A DNA stretch of 64,000 nucleotides, taken from NCBI RefSeq assembly GCF_018221465.1, contig NZ_JAAIKR010000006.1, positions 62,001-126,000 of the forward strand, in the 5' to 3' direction. Numbering within the stretch: the first letter of the stretch is position 1; each line of letters opens with the position of its first letter. The stretch comes from Shewanella intestini. Lineage in GTDB: Bacteria > Pseudomonadota > Gammaproteobacteria > Enterobacterales > Shewanellaceae. The notes under the pieces are model-generated. The model ran no database searches, was not told the origin of the DNA, and saw only the letters and a list, made by a program, of their open reading frames with translations. Positions 46,137 through 54,697 of this stretch are shown piece by piece. The position numbers were made by a program, and so were the translations under genes.

Positions 46137-46730
46137 CTAATGAGTAGCATACTTCACATCACCACGCTCATGGCAAATAGCGGTCCATGTTCGTTTATCA
46201 ATCATTTTTGCCCCAAACGGCCCATAGATGCCCCAAGCAACTGAAATGTCCTCGTCCCAACAAAGATCGCACTGCAATGCCTCTGTTGGAATGCTCATAC
46301 TTAAAATGTCATGTGCAATACTATGGAGTGATATAGGCTTAGTGCAGTAACAACTTTTACTGCCTAATGGGTCACGTAATGTTATTGGGCCAACATATCT
46401 ACGATATAGTTTCGGAAACACTTTCCTTAAACGTTGTTGCACGGCTTTCAATATTTTATCTTCACCTTTAGTCTCTGCATTTTTCATCAGTGTCATGAGA
46501 CTACCTTCTGTATCGTATTGCCCTTGATTTATTTTAGAGAATAGAGCCGCGATACGTTCAGATCTTGATACAGTTGCAGTGGTGCCTGGGATTGAAGTGA
46601 TTTTTATAGATGCCTTGCTCACGCCATGTATTTTCCTTAAATGGCGCTTAAGATTCTTCTGTTTGATCTCAGTTTTACATCGAGGGCACTCAACGAACAG
46701 TTCTTTATCATCAGGTAGTGAATTCATCAT
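46137..46730 (-). CDS. C2H2 zinc-finger protein with C-terminal Cys-rich domain, unrecognised (197 residues)
   Basis: Residues 15-35 form a C2H2 finger (C15-x2-C18-x11-H30-x4-H35, in ECPRCKTEIKQKNLKRHLRK), as in some bacterial DNA- or RNA-binding proteins. Residues 75-110 are basic and helical (KILKAVQQRLRKVFPKLYRR). The C-terminal third has a further CYC and a CDLC pair with several histidines, probably a second zinc site. Two ATGs (46728-46730 and 46725-46727) are possible. The upstream 57-residue gene stops 2 bp before the first, so the pair is translationally coupled. No family is recognised. A nucleic-acid-binding role is inference from the finger. Confidence 0.7.
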   Translation of the reverse strand: MMNSLPDDKELFVECPRCKTEIKQKNLKRHLRKIHGVSKASIKITSIPGTTATVSRSERIAALFSKINQGQYDTEGSLMTLMKNAETKGEDKILKAVQQRLRKVFPKLYRRYVGPITLRDPLGSKSCYCTKPISLHSIAHDILSMSIPTEALQCDLCWDEDISVAWGIYGPFGAKMIDKRTWTAICHERGDVKYATH

Positions 46731-46732
46731 AA

Positions 46733-46906
46733 TTAATCATCCACCACTTCAACGGTTTTATGTTGAGCTCCGTAATAGGTGCCTTCATCGATGGTGTAAC
46801 GCAGCATCACCCCACAACTAGGGCATTCAAAGGTTTCATTTGGCTCGATGCATTCATCTTCAATCCAATCCCAACCAAAATGATTCTCACATTCAGGGCA
46901 TTGCAT
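46733..46906 (-). CDS. 57-residue zinc-ribbon protein, unrecognised
   Basis: A short gene translating MQCPECENHFGWDWIEDECI... and ending in KTVEVVDD. Two CPxC knuckles (CPEC at residues 3-6 and CPSC near 28-31) make a classic zinc ribbon of about 30 residues. A near-perfect ribosome site, GAGGAA, lies 6 bp before the ATG and overlaps the stop of the integrase remnant. The downstream C2H2 gene begins 2 bp after its stop. The strong ribosome site, dense Cys pairs and tight coupling support a real gene. The role is unknown; small zinc ribbons often act as adaptors or regulators. Confidence 0.72.
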   Translation of the reverse strand: MQCPECENHFGWDWIEDECIEPNETFECPSCGVMLRYTIDEGTYYGAQHKTVEVVDD

Positions 46907-46915
46907 AGCGGTTCC

Positions 46916-47080
46916 TCACGTCTCACAACTCTCAGAAATCCTTAGTGCATCTTCAATCTCGACACCAAGGTATTCAATCGTGCTTTCGAGCTTAGCATGA
47001 CCCAGAAGTAACTGAATAGCTCTAAGATTCTTCGTCTTAGCGTAGATCAAAGAAGCCTTTATTCCAAGCTTCAATTTCAT
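46916..47080 (-). pseudogene. C-terminal remnant of a tyrosine recombinase (phage-type integrase)
   Basis: A 54-codon frame reads MKLKLGIKASLIYAKTKNLR then AIQLLLGHAKLESTIEYLGV and ends RISESCET. The LLGHxKLEST.EYLG pattern is the end of tyrosine recombinases, with the catalytic His (GH) and the nucleophile Tyr (EYLG). The upstream catalytic Arg region and the arm/core domains are absent; the homology begins around KASLIY after a short unrelated start. It is best read as a truncated integrase that marks former mobility of the island. Translation of the short peptide from its ATG cannot be excluded. Confidence 0.75.
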
Positions 47081-47083
47081 GCT

Positions 47084-47114
47084 CCTTACTTCAAAAATCC
47101 ACTATTAAGTAAGG
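47084..47114. repeat. 8-bp inverted repeat between the integrase remnant and hsdM
   Basis: CCTTACTT (47084-47091) and AAGTAAGG (47107-47114) are perfect complements separated by 15 bp. They lie in the divergent 115-bp region between the minus-strand genes and the hsd operon. This could be a regulator operator for either direction or part of a former attachment site. No functional proof. Confidence 0.6.
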
Positions 47115-47195
47115 CATAAATCAAAGACTTTTGAGCATTGAGTGATATGCTGTAGGCAATTCTTTTAATACAAGAAAATTAATTAAAAAAACATT

Positions 47196-48977
47196 ATGAA
47201 ACAAACAGAACAGCAATTCTTAAAAGACCTTAATAGCAAGCTTTGGACAGCCGCCAATAAGCTTATCTCTACACTTGATGCCGCCAACTACAAACACGCT
47301 GTACTGGGCTTAATCTTCGTTAAATACGTTTCAGATGCCTTTACATTGCGTCAAGATGAGATTAAGGCCGATCTTGCTAACCCCGATCATGACTACTATC
47401 TCGATCCTGCCGCTTTCAGCGCAGAAGAGCTAGCCGAAGAGATCGCTATCGAGCTTGAGCAGCGTGATTTTTACACCGAGAAGAACGTATTTTGGCTACC
47501 GACCGAATCTCGTTGGCAGTTCTTGCAAGATAACGCACCACTGGTTATTGGTGGCGCAGATCTTGAGATTGATGGCCCAAATAACAAGAAAGTGACGAAG
47601 AAGATCACCTCCGTTGGTCATTTGATTGATAATGCCCTAGAAGGCATTGAGCGTGATAACCCTAAACTTAAAGGCGTGCTAAACAAATCATACTCAGGTT
47701 TGAAGATCGATCAGGCAAAGCTAAACGAGCTTATCAACCTGATTGCGACAATTCCGTTTGTTCATGCGAATCTAAACAGTAAAGATATTCTTGGTCATGT
47801 GTACGAATATATGCTTGGTCAGTTTGCCCTCGCGGAAGGTAAAAAAGGTGGTCAGTTCTATACACCAGCCTCTATCGTTAGCCTTATCGTTGAGATGATT
47901 GAGCCATATGAAGGGCGAGTTTATGACCCAGCTATGGGCAGTGGTGGCTTCTTTGTGCAGTCGGAAAAATTTATCGAGCGTCACGCCAACGAAAGGCAAG
48001 TCGATGCGTTAACGCAGAAGCAGCGTATCTCTATCTACGGTCAGGAATATAACCACACCACTTGGCAACTAGCGGCGATGAACATGGCGATTCGCGGTCT
48101 TGATTACGACTTCGGTAAAGCGCCTGCAAGTACCTACACTAACGTGCAGCACCCTGATCTTCGTGCTGATTTCATCATGGCTAACCCTCCATTCAACATG
48201 AAAGAGTGGAACACAGGTGTTGATGATAACGATCCTCGTTTCAAATACGGTCAACCGCCAGCAGGTAATGCGAACTTCGCATGGATGCAGCACATGCTTC
48301 ACCACCTAGCACCAGAAGGCTCTCAGGCGCTTCTGTTGGCAAATGGCTCGATGAGTTCAACGACCAACAACGAAGGCGAAATCCGTAAAGCACTTATCGA
48401 AAACGATCTTGTTGAGTGTATGGTCGCGTTACCCGGTCAATTGTTTACCAACACGCAAATTCCTGCATGTATCTGGTTCTTAACCAAGAACAAGAACCCT
48501 CGTGTTGATAAAGCTGGTCGCAAGCTGCGTGAACGTAAAGGTGAAGTGCTATTTATCGACGCGCGTAACCTTGGCTTCATGAAAGACCGCGTGCTACGTG
48601 ACTTTAGCTTTGATGATATTAAGAAAGTAGCCGACATATTCCATGCTTGGAAAATGAAAAAAAGTGAAGAGCTTATGAAGACGACCGCCATGGATGGCGG
48701 AAGTGCCGAAAATGCAGGAGCAATTTTCGGCCCAAGCGATGAATATCGTGATATTCAAGGCTTCTGCAAATCAGTAACGCTTGAAGAAATCACCAAACAT
48801 GACTTTGTGCTGACACCGGGCCGTTACGTTGGTGCTGTGGAAGAAGAAGACGATGGCGTTCCTTTTGCCGAGAAGATGGCAACACTGACTTCTAAGCTGG
48901 GAGAGCAGCTTGCTGAATCAGCAACGTTAGAGGTCGAGATTAAGAAGAACCTAGCGGGGTTAGGTTATGACATCTAA
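47196..48977 (+). CDS. hsdM: Type I restriction-modification system, DNA methyltransferase subunit
   Basis: HsdM transfers methyl groups from SAM to adenine N6 in the recognition site of the Type I complex. Motif I is DPAMGSGG (residues 244-251), and motif IV is NPPF (330-333), in the gamma-type order. The N-terminal 180 residues form the HsdM N-terminal domain (FLKDLNSKLWTAANKL, FVKYVSDAF). Its 593 residues fit the family. No strong ribosome site is seen; an A-rich leader precedes the ATG. The 3' end overlaps hsdS by 11 bp. Confidence 0.96.
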   Translation: MKQTEQQFLKDLNSKLWTAANKLISTLDAANYKHAVLGLIFVKYVSDAFTLRQDEIKADLANPDHDYYLDPAAFSAEELAEEIAIELEQRDFYTEKNVFWLPTESRWQFLQDNAPLVIGGADLEIDGPNNKKVTKKITSVGHLIDNALEGIERDNPKLKGVLNKSYSGLKIDQAKLNELINLIATIPFVHANLNSKDILGHVYEYMLGQFALAEGKKGGQFYTPASIVSLIVEMIEPYEGRVYDPAMGSGGFFVQSEKFIERHANERQVDALTQKQRISIYGQEYNHTTWQLAAMNMAIRGLDYDFGKAPASTYTNVQHPDLRADFIMANPPFNMKEWNTGVDDNDPRFKYGQPPAGNANFAWMQHMLHHLAPEGSQALLLANGSMSSTTNNEGEIRKALIENDLVECMVALPGQLFTNTQIPACIWFLTKNKNPRVDKAGRKLRERKGEVLFIDARNLGFMKDRVLRDFSFDDIKKVADIFHAWKMKKSEELMKTTAMDGGSAENAGAIFGPSDEYRDIQGFCKSVTLEEITKHDFVLTPGRYVGAVEEEDDGVPFAEKMATLTSKLGEQLAESATLEVEIKKNLAGLGYDI

Positions 48978-50259
48978 ATGGTCGACCATCACTCTTAACG
49001 AGATTGTTGAACATCAAAAAGGCTTTGCTTTTAAATCTAAAGATTACGTTGAGTCTGGAACTCCTGTTGTCAGGGTTAGTAACTTTACGCAAAACAGTAT
49101 CGACACAAGTGATTTGAAATTTGTTAATGATGAAATAGCTGTTAAAAACAAAACGGTAACGTTGTTAGAAAGTGATGTCGTAATTGCAACAGTAGGATCA
49201 TGGCCAACTAACCCAGCTTCTGTAGTTGGTAAAACAATCCGAGTTCCTCACAGTGTAGATGGTAGTCTTCTTAACCAGAATGCAGTTCGATTAAGGGTCA
49301 AAAACAAGAGTTTATCCGATCAAACATTTCTTTATTACTTACTCAAGAGCCAAGATTTCGCTGACTATATCGTATCTACTGCTCAAGGTAGTGCGAGTCA
49401 GGCTAGTATTACTCTTAAAGATATATATGGTTATGAACTTCAATACCCAAATGAATTCGAACGAGAAATAATCGGAAACCATTTAGCCTCTATTGATAAG
49501 AAAATTTCGAACAATCAACAAACTAACCAAACTCTTGAAGAAATGGCGCAAGCCATCTTCAAATCTTGGTTTGTCGATTTCGATCCGGTTAAAGCCAAGA
49601 TGAATGGTGAACTGCCAGAGGGTATGGATGCCGCCACTGCCTCGCTATTCCCAGAAAAGCTCGTTGAGTCTGAGTTAGGTTTGATTCCTGAAGGCTGGGG
49701 TGTAGGCACACTGAGCAACGTAGCAAAATACTGTTCAGCAAGAACCAACATCGACACAATTACACTTGAAAATTATATTTCTACAGAGAATATGCTCGCT
49801 GAAAAGAAAGGTGTAACCGTTGCATCTAAGCTTCCAACAGCTAAAACTGTCGCAGCATATAAGTCGGGAGACATCTTAGTTTCAAACATCCGTCCTTACT
49901 TTAAGAAGATCTGGCTGGCTGAGGGAAGTGGTGGTCGCTCCAATGATGTTCTTGGTTTTGAATCAGTCAGTAAAAATACTGACTCATACCTGATGAACTT
50001 GCTCTATCAAGATACATTCTTCGAGTACATGACTAGAACCTCGAAAGGCGCAAAAATGCCGCGAGGTGATAAGACTGCAATCATGAACTGGGAAATGGCT
50101 GTACCACCAGTTGAGCTACGTGAAGCTTTCTCCGCTATCGTCGATAAGTTTTATCAGTTGATTCCTCAAAATAGAGCACAGAATGCATCTTTGGAATCGT
50201 TACGCGACACGCTACTCCCTAAATTGCTTTCCGGCGAAATCGAGTTAGAGACAAAATAG
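48967..50259 (+). CDS. hsdS: Type I restriction-modification system, specificity subunit
   Basis: HsdS provides the two target-recognition domains that decide the split DNA site. TRD1 spans about residues 1-170 and TRD2 about 235-400. They are separated and followed by the conserved helical spacers LEEMAQAIFKSWFVDFDPVK and LESLRDTLLPKLLSGEIELE. The 430-residue length fits. The ATG lies inside the end of hsdM (11-bp overlap), so translation is coupled. The recognition sequence cannot be read from the protein. TRDs look intact, so the system is probably active. Confidence 0.95.
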   Translation: MTSKWSTITLNEIVEHQKGFAFKSKDYVESGTPVVRVSNFTQNSIDTSDLKFVNDEIAVKNKTVTLLESDVVIATVGSWPTNPASVVGKTIRVPHSVDGSLLNQNAVRLRVKNKSLSDQTFLYYLLKSQDFADYIVSTAQGSASQASITLKDIYGYELQYPNEFEREIIGNHLASIDKKISNNQQTNQTLEEMAQAIFKSWFVDFDPVKAKMNGELPEGMDAATASLFPEKLVESELGLIPEGWGVGTLSNVAKYCSARTNIDTITLENYISTENMLAEKKGVTVASKLPTAKTVAAYKSGDILVSNIRPYFKKIWLAEGSGGRSNDVLGFESVSKNTDSYLMNLLYQDTFFEYMTRTSKGAKMPRGDKTAIMNWEMAVPPVELREAFSAIVDKFYQLIPQNRAQNASLESLRDTLLPKLLSGEIELETK

Positions 50260-50267
50260 AGGCCAAC

Positions 50268-51320
50268 ATGACTTTAACCACTAATCTTGATTATCAGAAT
50301 TGGCTCTTAGCACTAAAACAACAAGTACAGCAGTCACGGCAGAAAGCGTCACTTGCCGTTAATGCTGAGTTAATTATGCTTTATTGGTCTATTGGCGATC
50401 AGATTGCCAGTAAGCAACAGAATCAAGGCTGGGGAACAAAGGTTATTGAACAGCTTGCTCAAGATCTTAAGCATGCCTTTCCGGCCATGAAAGGGCTATC
50501 GAGAAGTAACTTGATGAATATGCGTGCATTCGCGTTAGCTTGGCCTGATTTTAAATCTGATCTAATTGTCCAACAAGCTGTTGGACAAATTCCTTGGGGC
50601 CACAATATTGCGTTGATTCAAAAGCTTGAAGAGCCAACAGAGCGATTATGGTATGCCAGTGAAGTGGTTAAGCATGGTTGGTCTAGGGCTGTGCTGACTC
50701 ACCAAGTTGAGAGTGGCTTACTTCAACGCTCAGGCAACGCGGTGAATAATTTTGAGATGACTTTGCCACAACCTAACTCAGAGTTAGCCGCGCAAACTCT
50801 TAAAGATCCTTATAACTTCGATTTTCTCGATCTGAAGGTTGAAGCTAAAGAGCGAGATATTGAAAATGCGTTGATGAAACATATCACAGCTTTCTTGCTC
50901 GAACTGGGCAGTGGCTTTGCTCTCGTTGGTCAGCAATACAACTTGAATGTAGGTGGTGATGACTTTTTTATCGATCTGCTCTTTTACCATCTAAACCTGA
51001 GATGTTATGTGGTGATTGAATTAAAAGCCGACAAGCTCACCCCAAAAGATATCGGGCAATTAGACTTCTACCTATCTGCGGTAGATGGCGAACTAAAGCG
51101 TGAAGATGATGCTCCAACCATTGGTTTGTTGCTTTGCAAAGAGCGTAACCGAATCGTAGCGGAATATGCGGTTCGCAATAAGACTTCACCAATAGGCATT
51201 GCAGAGTACAAGCTTGCCGAAACTCTCCCTAGTGAGATTCAAGGTCAGTTACCATCGGTACAAGATATAGAAGCAACACTATCAAATGACATTAGTGAGG
51301 GAGGCAAGGGCTCAGCATGA
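50268..51320 (+). CDS. DUF1016/YhcG-family PD-(D/E)xK nuclease embedded in the hsd operon
   Basis: The N-terminal 120 residues are the DUF1016_N domain (IMLYWSIGDQIASKQ, then MKGLSRSNLMNMRAF). The C-terminal part is the PDDEXK nuclease domain with D236 (FFIDLLFYH) and E251-x-K253 (VVIELKADK), plus the following Q (GQLDFY). YhcG-like proteins accompany many mobile and defence loci; their exact role is not settled. Here the gene sits between hsdS (8 bp after) and hsdR (4-bp ATGA overlap), so it is made with the complex. GAGG ribosome site. Most likely an accessory nuclease of this R-M system. Confidence 0.88.
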   Translation: MTLTTNLDYQNWLLALKQQVQQSRQKASLAVNAELIMLYWSIGDQIASKQQNQGWGTKVIEQLAQDLKHAFPAMKGLSRSNLMNMRAFALAWPDFKSDLIVQQAVGQIPWGHNIALIQKLEEPTERLWYASEVVKHGWSRAVLTHQVESGLLQRSGNAVNNFEMTLPQPNSELAAQTLKDPYNFDFLDLKVEAKERDIENALMKHITAFLLELGSGFALVGQQYNLNVGGDDFFIDLLFYHLNLRCYVVIELKADKLTPKDIGQLDFYLSAVDGELKREDDAPTIGLLLCKERNRIVAEYAVRNKTSPIGIAEYKLAETLPSEIQGQLPSVQDIEATLSNDISEGGKGSA

Positions 51321-54300
51321 TCACCGAAGACCAACTAGAACAGCAATGCCTCGATTGGTTCATAGACCAAGGCTACCTCTACAAGAGTGGCTATGATATC
51401 GCACCGGATGGAGACTCGCCCGAACGTGATGACTATCACCAGGTGGTGCTGAAGCAACGTTTGCTTAATCAACTAGAGATTTTGAATCCTGAATTGCCAG
51501 AAGAAACGCTCAATCAGATAGTGAACACCGTTAGCACACCTGAAACTCCAGTGCTTATCAAAAATAACCAAGCATTCCATAAGCTTTTGATTGAGGGTGT
51601 ACCTGTTGAATACACTGTGATTGAAGATGGTCAGCCGACCTCTAAACACACCCATGCTCGCTTAATGGATTTTGCGAATCCAGATAACAACGAATTTTTA
51701 GTTGTAAATCAATTTACCATCACTGGCACAAAAATTAATCGCCGCCCTGATGTTGTGGTGTTTATTAACGGCCTACCCATCTCTGTTATTGAGTTAAAAA
51801 ATCCAGCAGATGAACATGCCGATATTTGGAATGCTTTTAATCAACTTCAAACCTATAAAGATGAAATTTCAGATCTGTTTGTTTTCAATGAAGCTTTGAT
51901 TGTCAGCGATGGCTGGACGGCGCGTGTTGGGTCTTTAACTGCTAATAAAGAGCGATTCTTACCGTGGAAAACTGTCGCTACAGAAGATGACAGACCGCTA
52001 TTAGACTTTCAATTAGAAACCATGATTCGTGGTTTTTTCAAACAAGATTTATTACTTGATTACATTCGCTACTTTGTTTTGTTTGAAACTGACAACGATA
52101 ACATTATCAAGAAAATTGCAGGCTATCATCAGTTCCATGCGGTGAGAGCAGCTGTTGAGGCGACTGTGAAAGCAAAACAGTTCGATAATGAACTGCCAAT
52201 GGTGGCAGATAATATTGCTAAGTACCAAGTTCAGACGACAAAAGGGCTTGATAAAATTAAGGCCGGTTCTGGTAAGGCTGGAGTTGTTTGGCACACTCAA
52301 GGTAGTGGTAAAAGTATCTCTATGGTTTGCTACGCAAGTAAGTTGTTACAGCAAGCCTCAATGAATAATCCGACGATTGTTGTGGTGACTGACCGAAATG
52401 ATTTAGATGGTCAACTTTACAATACCTTCGGGATGGCGCAAGAGACGTTAAAACAAATACCTCAGCAAGCTGATGACCGTGATTCTCTTAGAGAGATGCT
52501 TTTTAATCGCCAATCTGGCGGCATCATCTTCACGACGATTCAAAAGTTTGCTCTATTAGATGAAGAGACAGAGCACCCCAGGCTATCTGAAAGAAGTAAT
52601 ATCGTAGTGGTGTCGGATGAGGCGCATCGAAGCCAGTACGGCAATAAGTCAAAGATGGTGGAAGTGAAGGACAAAAACGGCACGGTAACGGGTCATAAGT
52701 ATGTTTATGGCTATTCCAAGTATATGCGTGACGCTTTACCTAATGCTTCGTTCATCGGCTTTACAGGAACACCGATTGCAATGGATGACAAAGACACGCG
52801 TGGTGTTTTTGGTGAATATGTCTCTATCTATGATATTCAAGATGCCGTTGATGATGGTGCCACTGTTCCAATTTATTACGAATCTCGTCTAGCTAAGCTT
52901 GATATTAATCAAGATGAAATTGAACAGCTTAACGAACAAGTTGAAGATGAGATTGGTGAAGATGAAGAAACTGAAACTCGCGAAAAGGTGAAATCACAAT
53001 GGGCGACGCTTGAAAAGCTTGTTGGTGCACAGCCCCGTATTGACCAAGTTGCAAAAGATCTGGTTGAACACTTTACGACTCGAACATCGACATTTCCTGG
53101 AAAAGCCATGATTGTGTCGATGAGCCGTGAAATCTGTGTTGACCTTTATAACGCCATCGTAGCGATTAAACCTGAATGGCATCACCCAGATACAGATAAG
53201 GGCGCAATAAAGGTTGTGATGACAGGCAGCGCATCAGACAAAGAGAAGATGCAGCCTCACATTCATGATAAGAAAACCAAAAAGTTATTTGAGAAGCGTT
53301 ATAAAGATACTGACGATGAGCTTCAGTTGGTGATTGTTCGCGACATGTGGTTAACCGGCTTTGATGCACCATGCTGTCATACCATGTATATCGATAAACC
53401 GATGAAAGGGCATAACCTGATGCAGGCCATTGCTCGTGTAAACCGAGTGTTTAAGGATAAACCTGGTGGATTGGTTGTCGATTATATTGGTATCGCGAAT
53501 GAACTTAAAAATGCACTAAAAACTTATACCAATAGCCAAGGCAAAGGTCAGCCCACCGTCGATACAGCAGAAGCATTTGCTGTGTTGATGGAAAAGGTTG
53601 ATATCATCAGAGGGATGTTTGCAACGCCCGTTGATGGCAAAGTGTTTAACTATCGACCTGACTTTGAAACCGATGCTTTAAGGTTATTACCTGGTGCGGT
53701 GAACCATTTATCTGGACTGTCTCAAACTGACGGTAGCGGAAAAGAAGTCAGAGATGGAAAGAGACGCTTTTTAGATGTGATGGCGGCGCTATCCAAGGCA
53801 TATTCGCTGTGTAACACCATGGATGAAACTCAGGGATATAAAAATGAGATAGCCTTTTACTCTGCGATTAAAACGGCCTTCATCAAACATTCTACAGTAG
53901 ATAAAAAGCGCACTGATGAAGAACGAAATACAGCTTTAAAGCAAATTTTAAATAATGCGGTAGTTGCTGATGGAGTTGATGATATCTTCTCCATGGTGGG
54001 TTTAGATAAACCCAATATTGGCTTACTTTCACCAGAGTTCTTAGAAGATGTGAAGAACATAAAGGAGAAGAACCTAGCTGTAGAGCTACTAGAAAAGCTG
54101 CTTCGTGATGAAGTGAAAGCTCGTATGAAAAACGATAAAGTTCAGGAGAAAAAATACTCCGAGCGTATTATGTCGACACTTCAAAAGTACCATAATCGCA
54201 GCATTGAAACGGCTCAAGTCATTGAAGAACTCATTCAATGGGCAAAGGAGATGCAAGAAGATGCAGAAATGCTCGATAAACTTAATCTTTCAGTCGATGA

Positions 54301-54574
54301 AATAGCTTTTTACCGTGCATTAATTGAAAACGAAGAGTCTGTCCGTCAACTTGGGGATGATACTCTTCGTAGCCTTGCCATTGAGCTTACTCAACAATTA
54401 CGCAAATCAGCGACTGTCGATTGGCAAAAACGTGACAGTGTACGTGCGCGAATGCGTAACCTTGTTCGCCGTTTATTACGACGCTGGAAGTATCCACCGG
54501 ATGCTGCGGAAGATGCAATTAAGCTTGTATTGGAGCAAGCTGAAGTTTTGGCTGATGGTTGGTATTCAGCATAA
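51317..54574 (+). CDS. hsdR: Type I restriction endonuclease, translocase/nuclease subunit
   Basis: HsdR translocates and cleaves DNA lacking methylation at the HsdS site. The N-terminal nuclease domain has D145 (RRPDVVVF) and E159-x-K161 (SVIELKNP). The SF2 helicase motor follows: Walker A TQGSGKS (327-333), DEAH (434-437) and FTGTP after it. The C-terminal helical domain binds the methylase. At 1085 residues it fits the longer HsdR class. The start ATG overlaps the YhcG stop by 4 bp and has a GGAGG ribosome site inside the preceding gene. A terminator follows. Confidence 0.96.
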   Translation: MITEDQLEQQCLDWFIDQGYLYKSGYDIAPDGDSPERDDYHQVVLKQRLLNQLEILNPELPEETLNQIVNTVSTPETPVLIKNNQAFHKLLIEGVPVEYTVIEDGQPTSKHTHARLMDFANPDNNEFLVVNQFTITGTKINRRPDVVVFINGLPISVIELKNPADEHADIWNAFNQLQTYKDEISDLFVFNEALIVSDGWTARVGSLTANKERFLPWKTVATEDDRPLLDFQLETMIRGFFKQDLLLDYIRYFVLFETDNDNIIKKIAGYHQFHAVRAAVEATVKAKQFDNELPMVADNIAKYQVQTTKGLDKIKAGSGKAGVVWHTQGSGKSISMVCYASKLLQQASMNNPTIVVVTDRNDLDGQLYNTFGMAQETLKQIPQQADDRDSLREMLFNRQSGGIIFTTIQKFALLDEETEHPRLSERSNIVVVSDEAHRSQYGNKSKMVEVKDKNGTVTGHKYVYGYSKYMRDALPNASFIGFTGTPIAMDDKDTRGVFGEYVSIYDIQDAVDDGATVPIYYESRLAKLDINQDEIEQLNEQVEDEIGEDEETETREKVKSQWATLEKLVGAQPRIDQVAKDLVEHFTTRTSTFPGKAMIVSMSREICVDLYNAIVAIKPEWHHPDTDKGAIKVVMTGSASDKEKMQPHIHDKKTKKLFEKRYKDTDDELQLVIVRDMWLTGFDAPCCHTMYIDKPMKGHNLMQAIARVNRVFKDKPGGLVVDYIGIANELKNALKTYTNSQGKGQPTVDTAEAFAVLMEKVDIIRGMFATPVDGKVFNYRPDFETDALRLLPGAVNHLSGLSQTDGSGKEVRDGKRRFLDVMAALSKAYSLCNTMDETQGYKNEIAFYSAIKTAFIKHSTVDKKRTDEERNTALKQILNNAVVADGVDDIFSMVGLDKPNIGLLSPEFLEDVKNIKEKNLAVELLEKLLRDEVKARMKNDKVQEKKYSERIMSTLQKYHNRSIETAQVIEELIQWAKEMQEDAEMLDKLNLSVDEIAFYRALIENEESVRQLGDDTLRSLAIELTQQLRKSATVDWQKRDSVRARMRNLVRRLLRRWKYPPDAAEDAIKLVLEQAEVLADGWYSA

Positions 54575-54581
54575 ATAAAGT

Positions 54582-54608
54582 AAAGGCAAGGTTAATATCT
54601 TGCCTTTT
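54582..54608 (+). terminator. Terminator after hsdR
   Basis: AAAGGCAAG pairs with CTTGCCTTT and is followed by a short T-run. It closes the restriction operon. About 50 bp on, the palindrome GGTCAA-CTAAAT-TTGACC (54662-54679) precedes the chemoreceptor gene's end. Confidence 0.85.
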
Positions 54609-54697
54609 GTATATTTATGTATAATTTCTTTAATGATAAACCGGATAGTGTCTACTGTGGTGGTCAACTAAATTTGACCCCACGAAAATCTTAGTTA

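Noticed and set aside
45047-54574. Prophage or complete integrative element
   Set aside because: Only a short integrase tail remains, no phage structural, conjugation or intact transposase genes are seen, and no flanking att repeats could be identified by eye.
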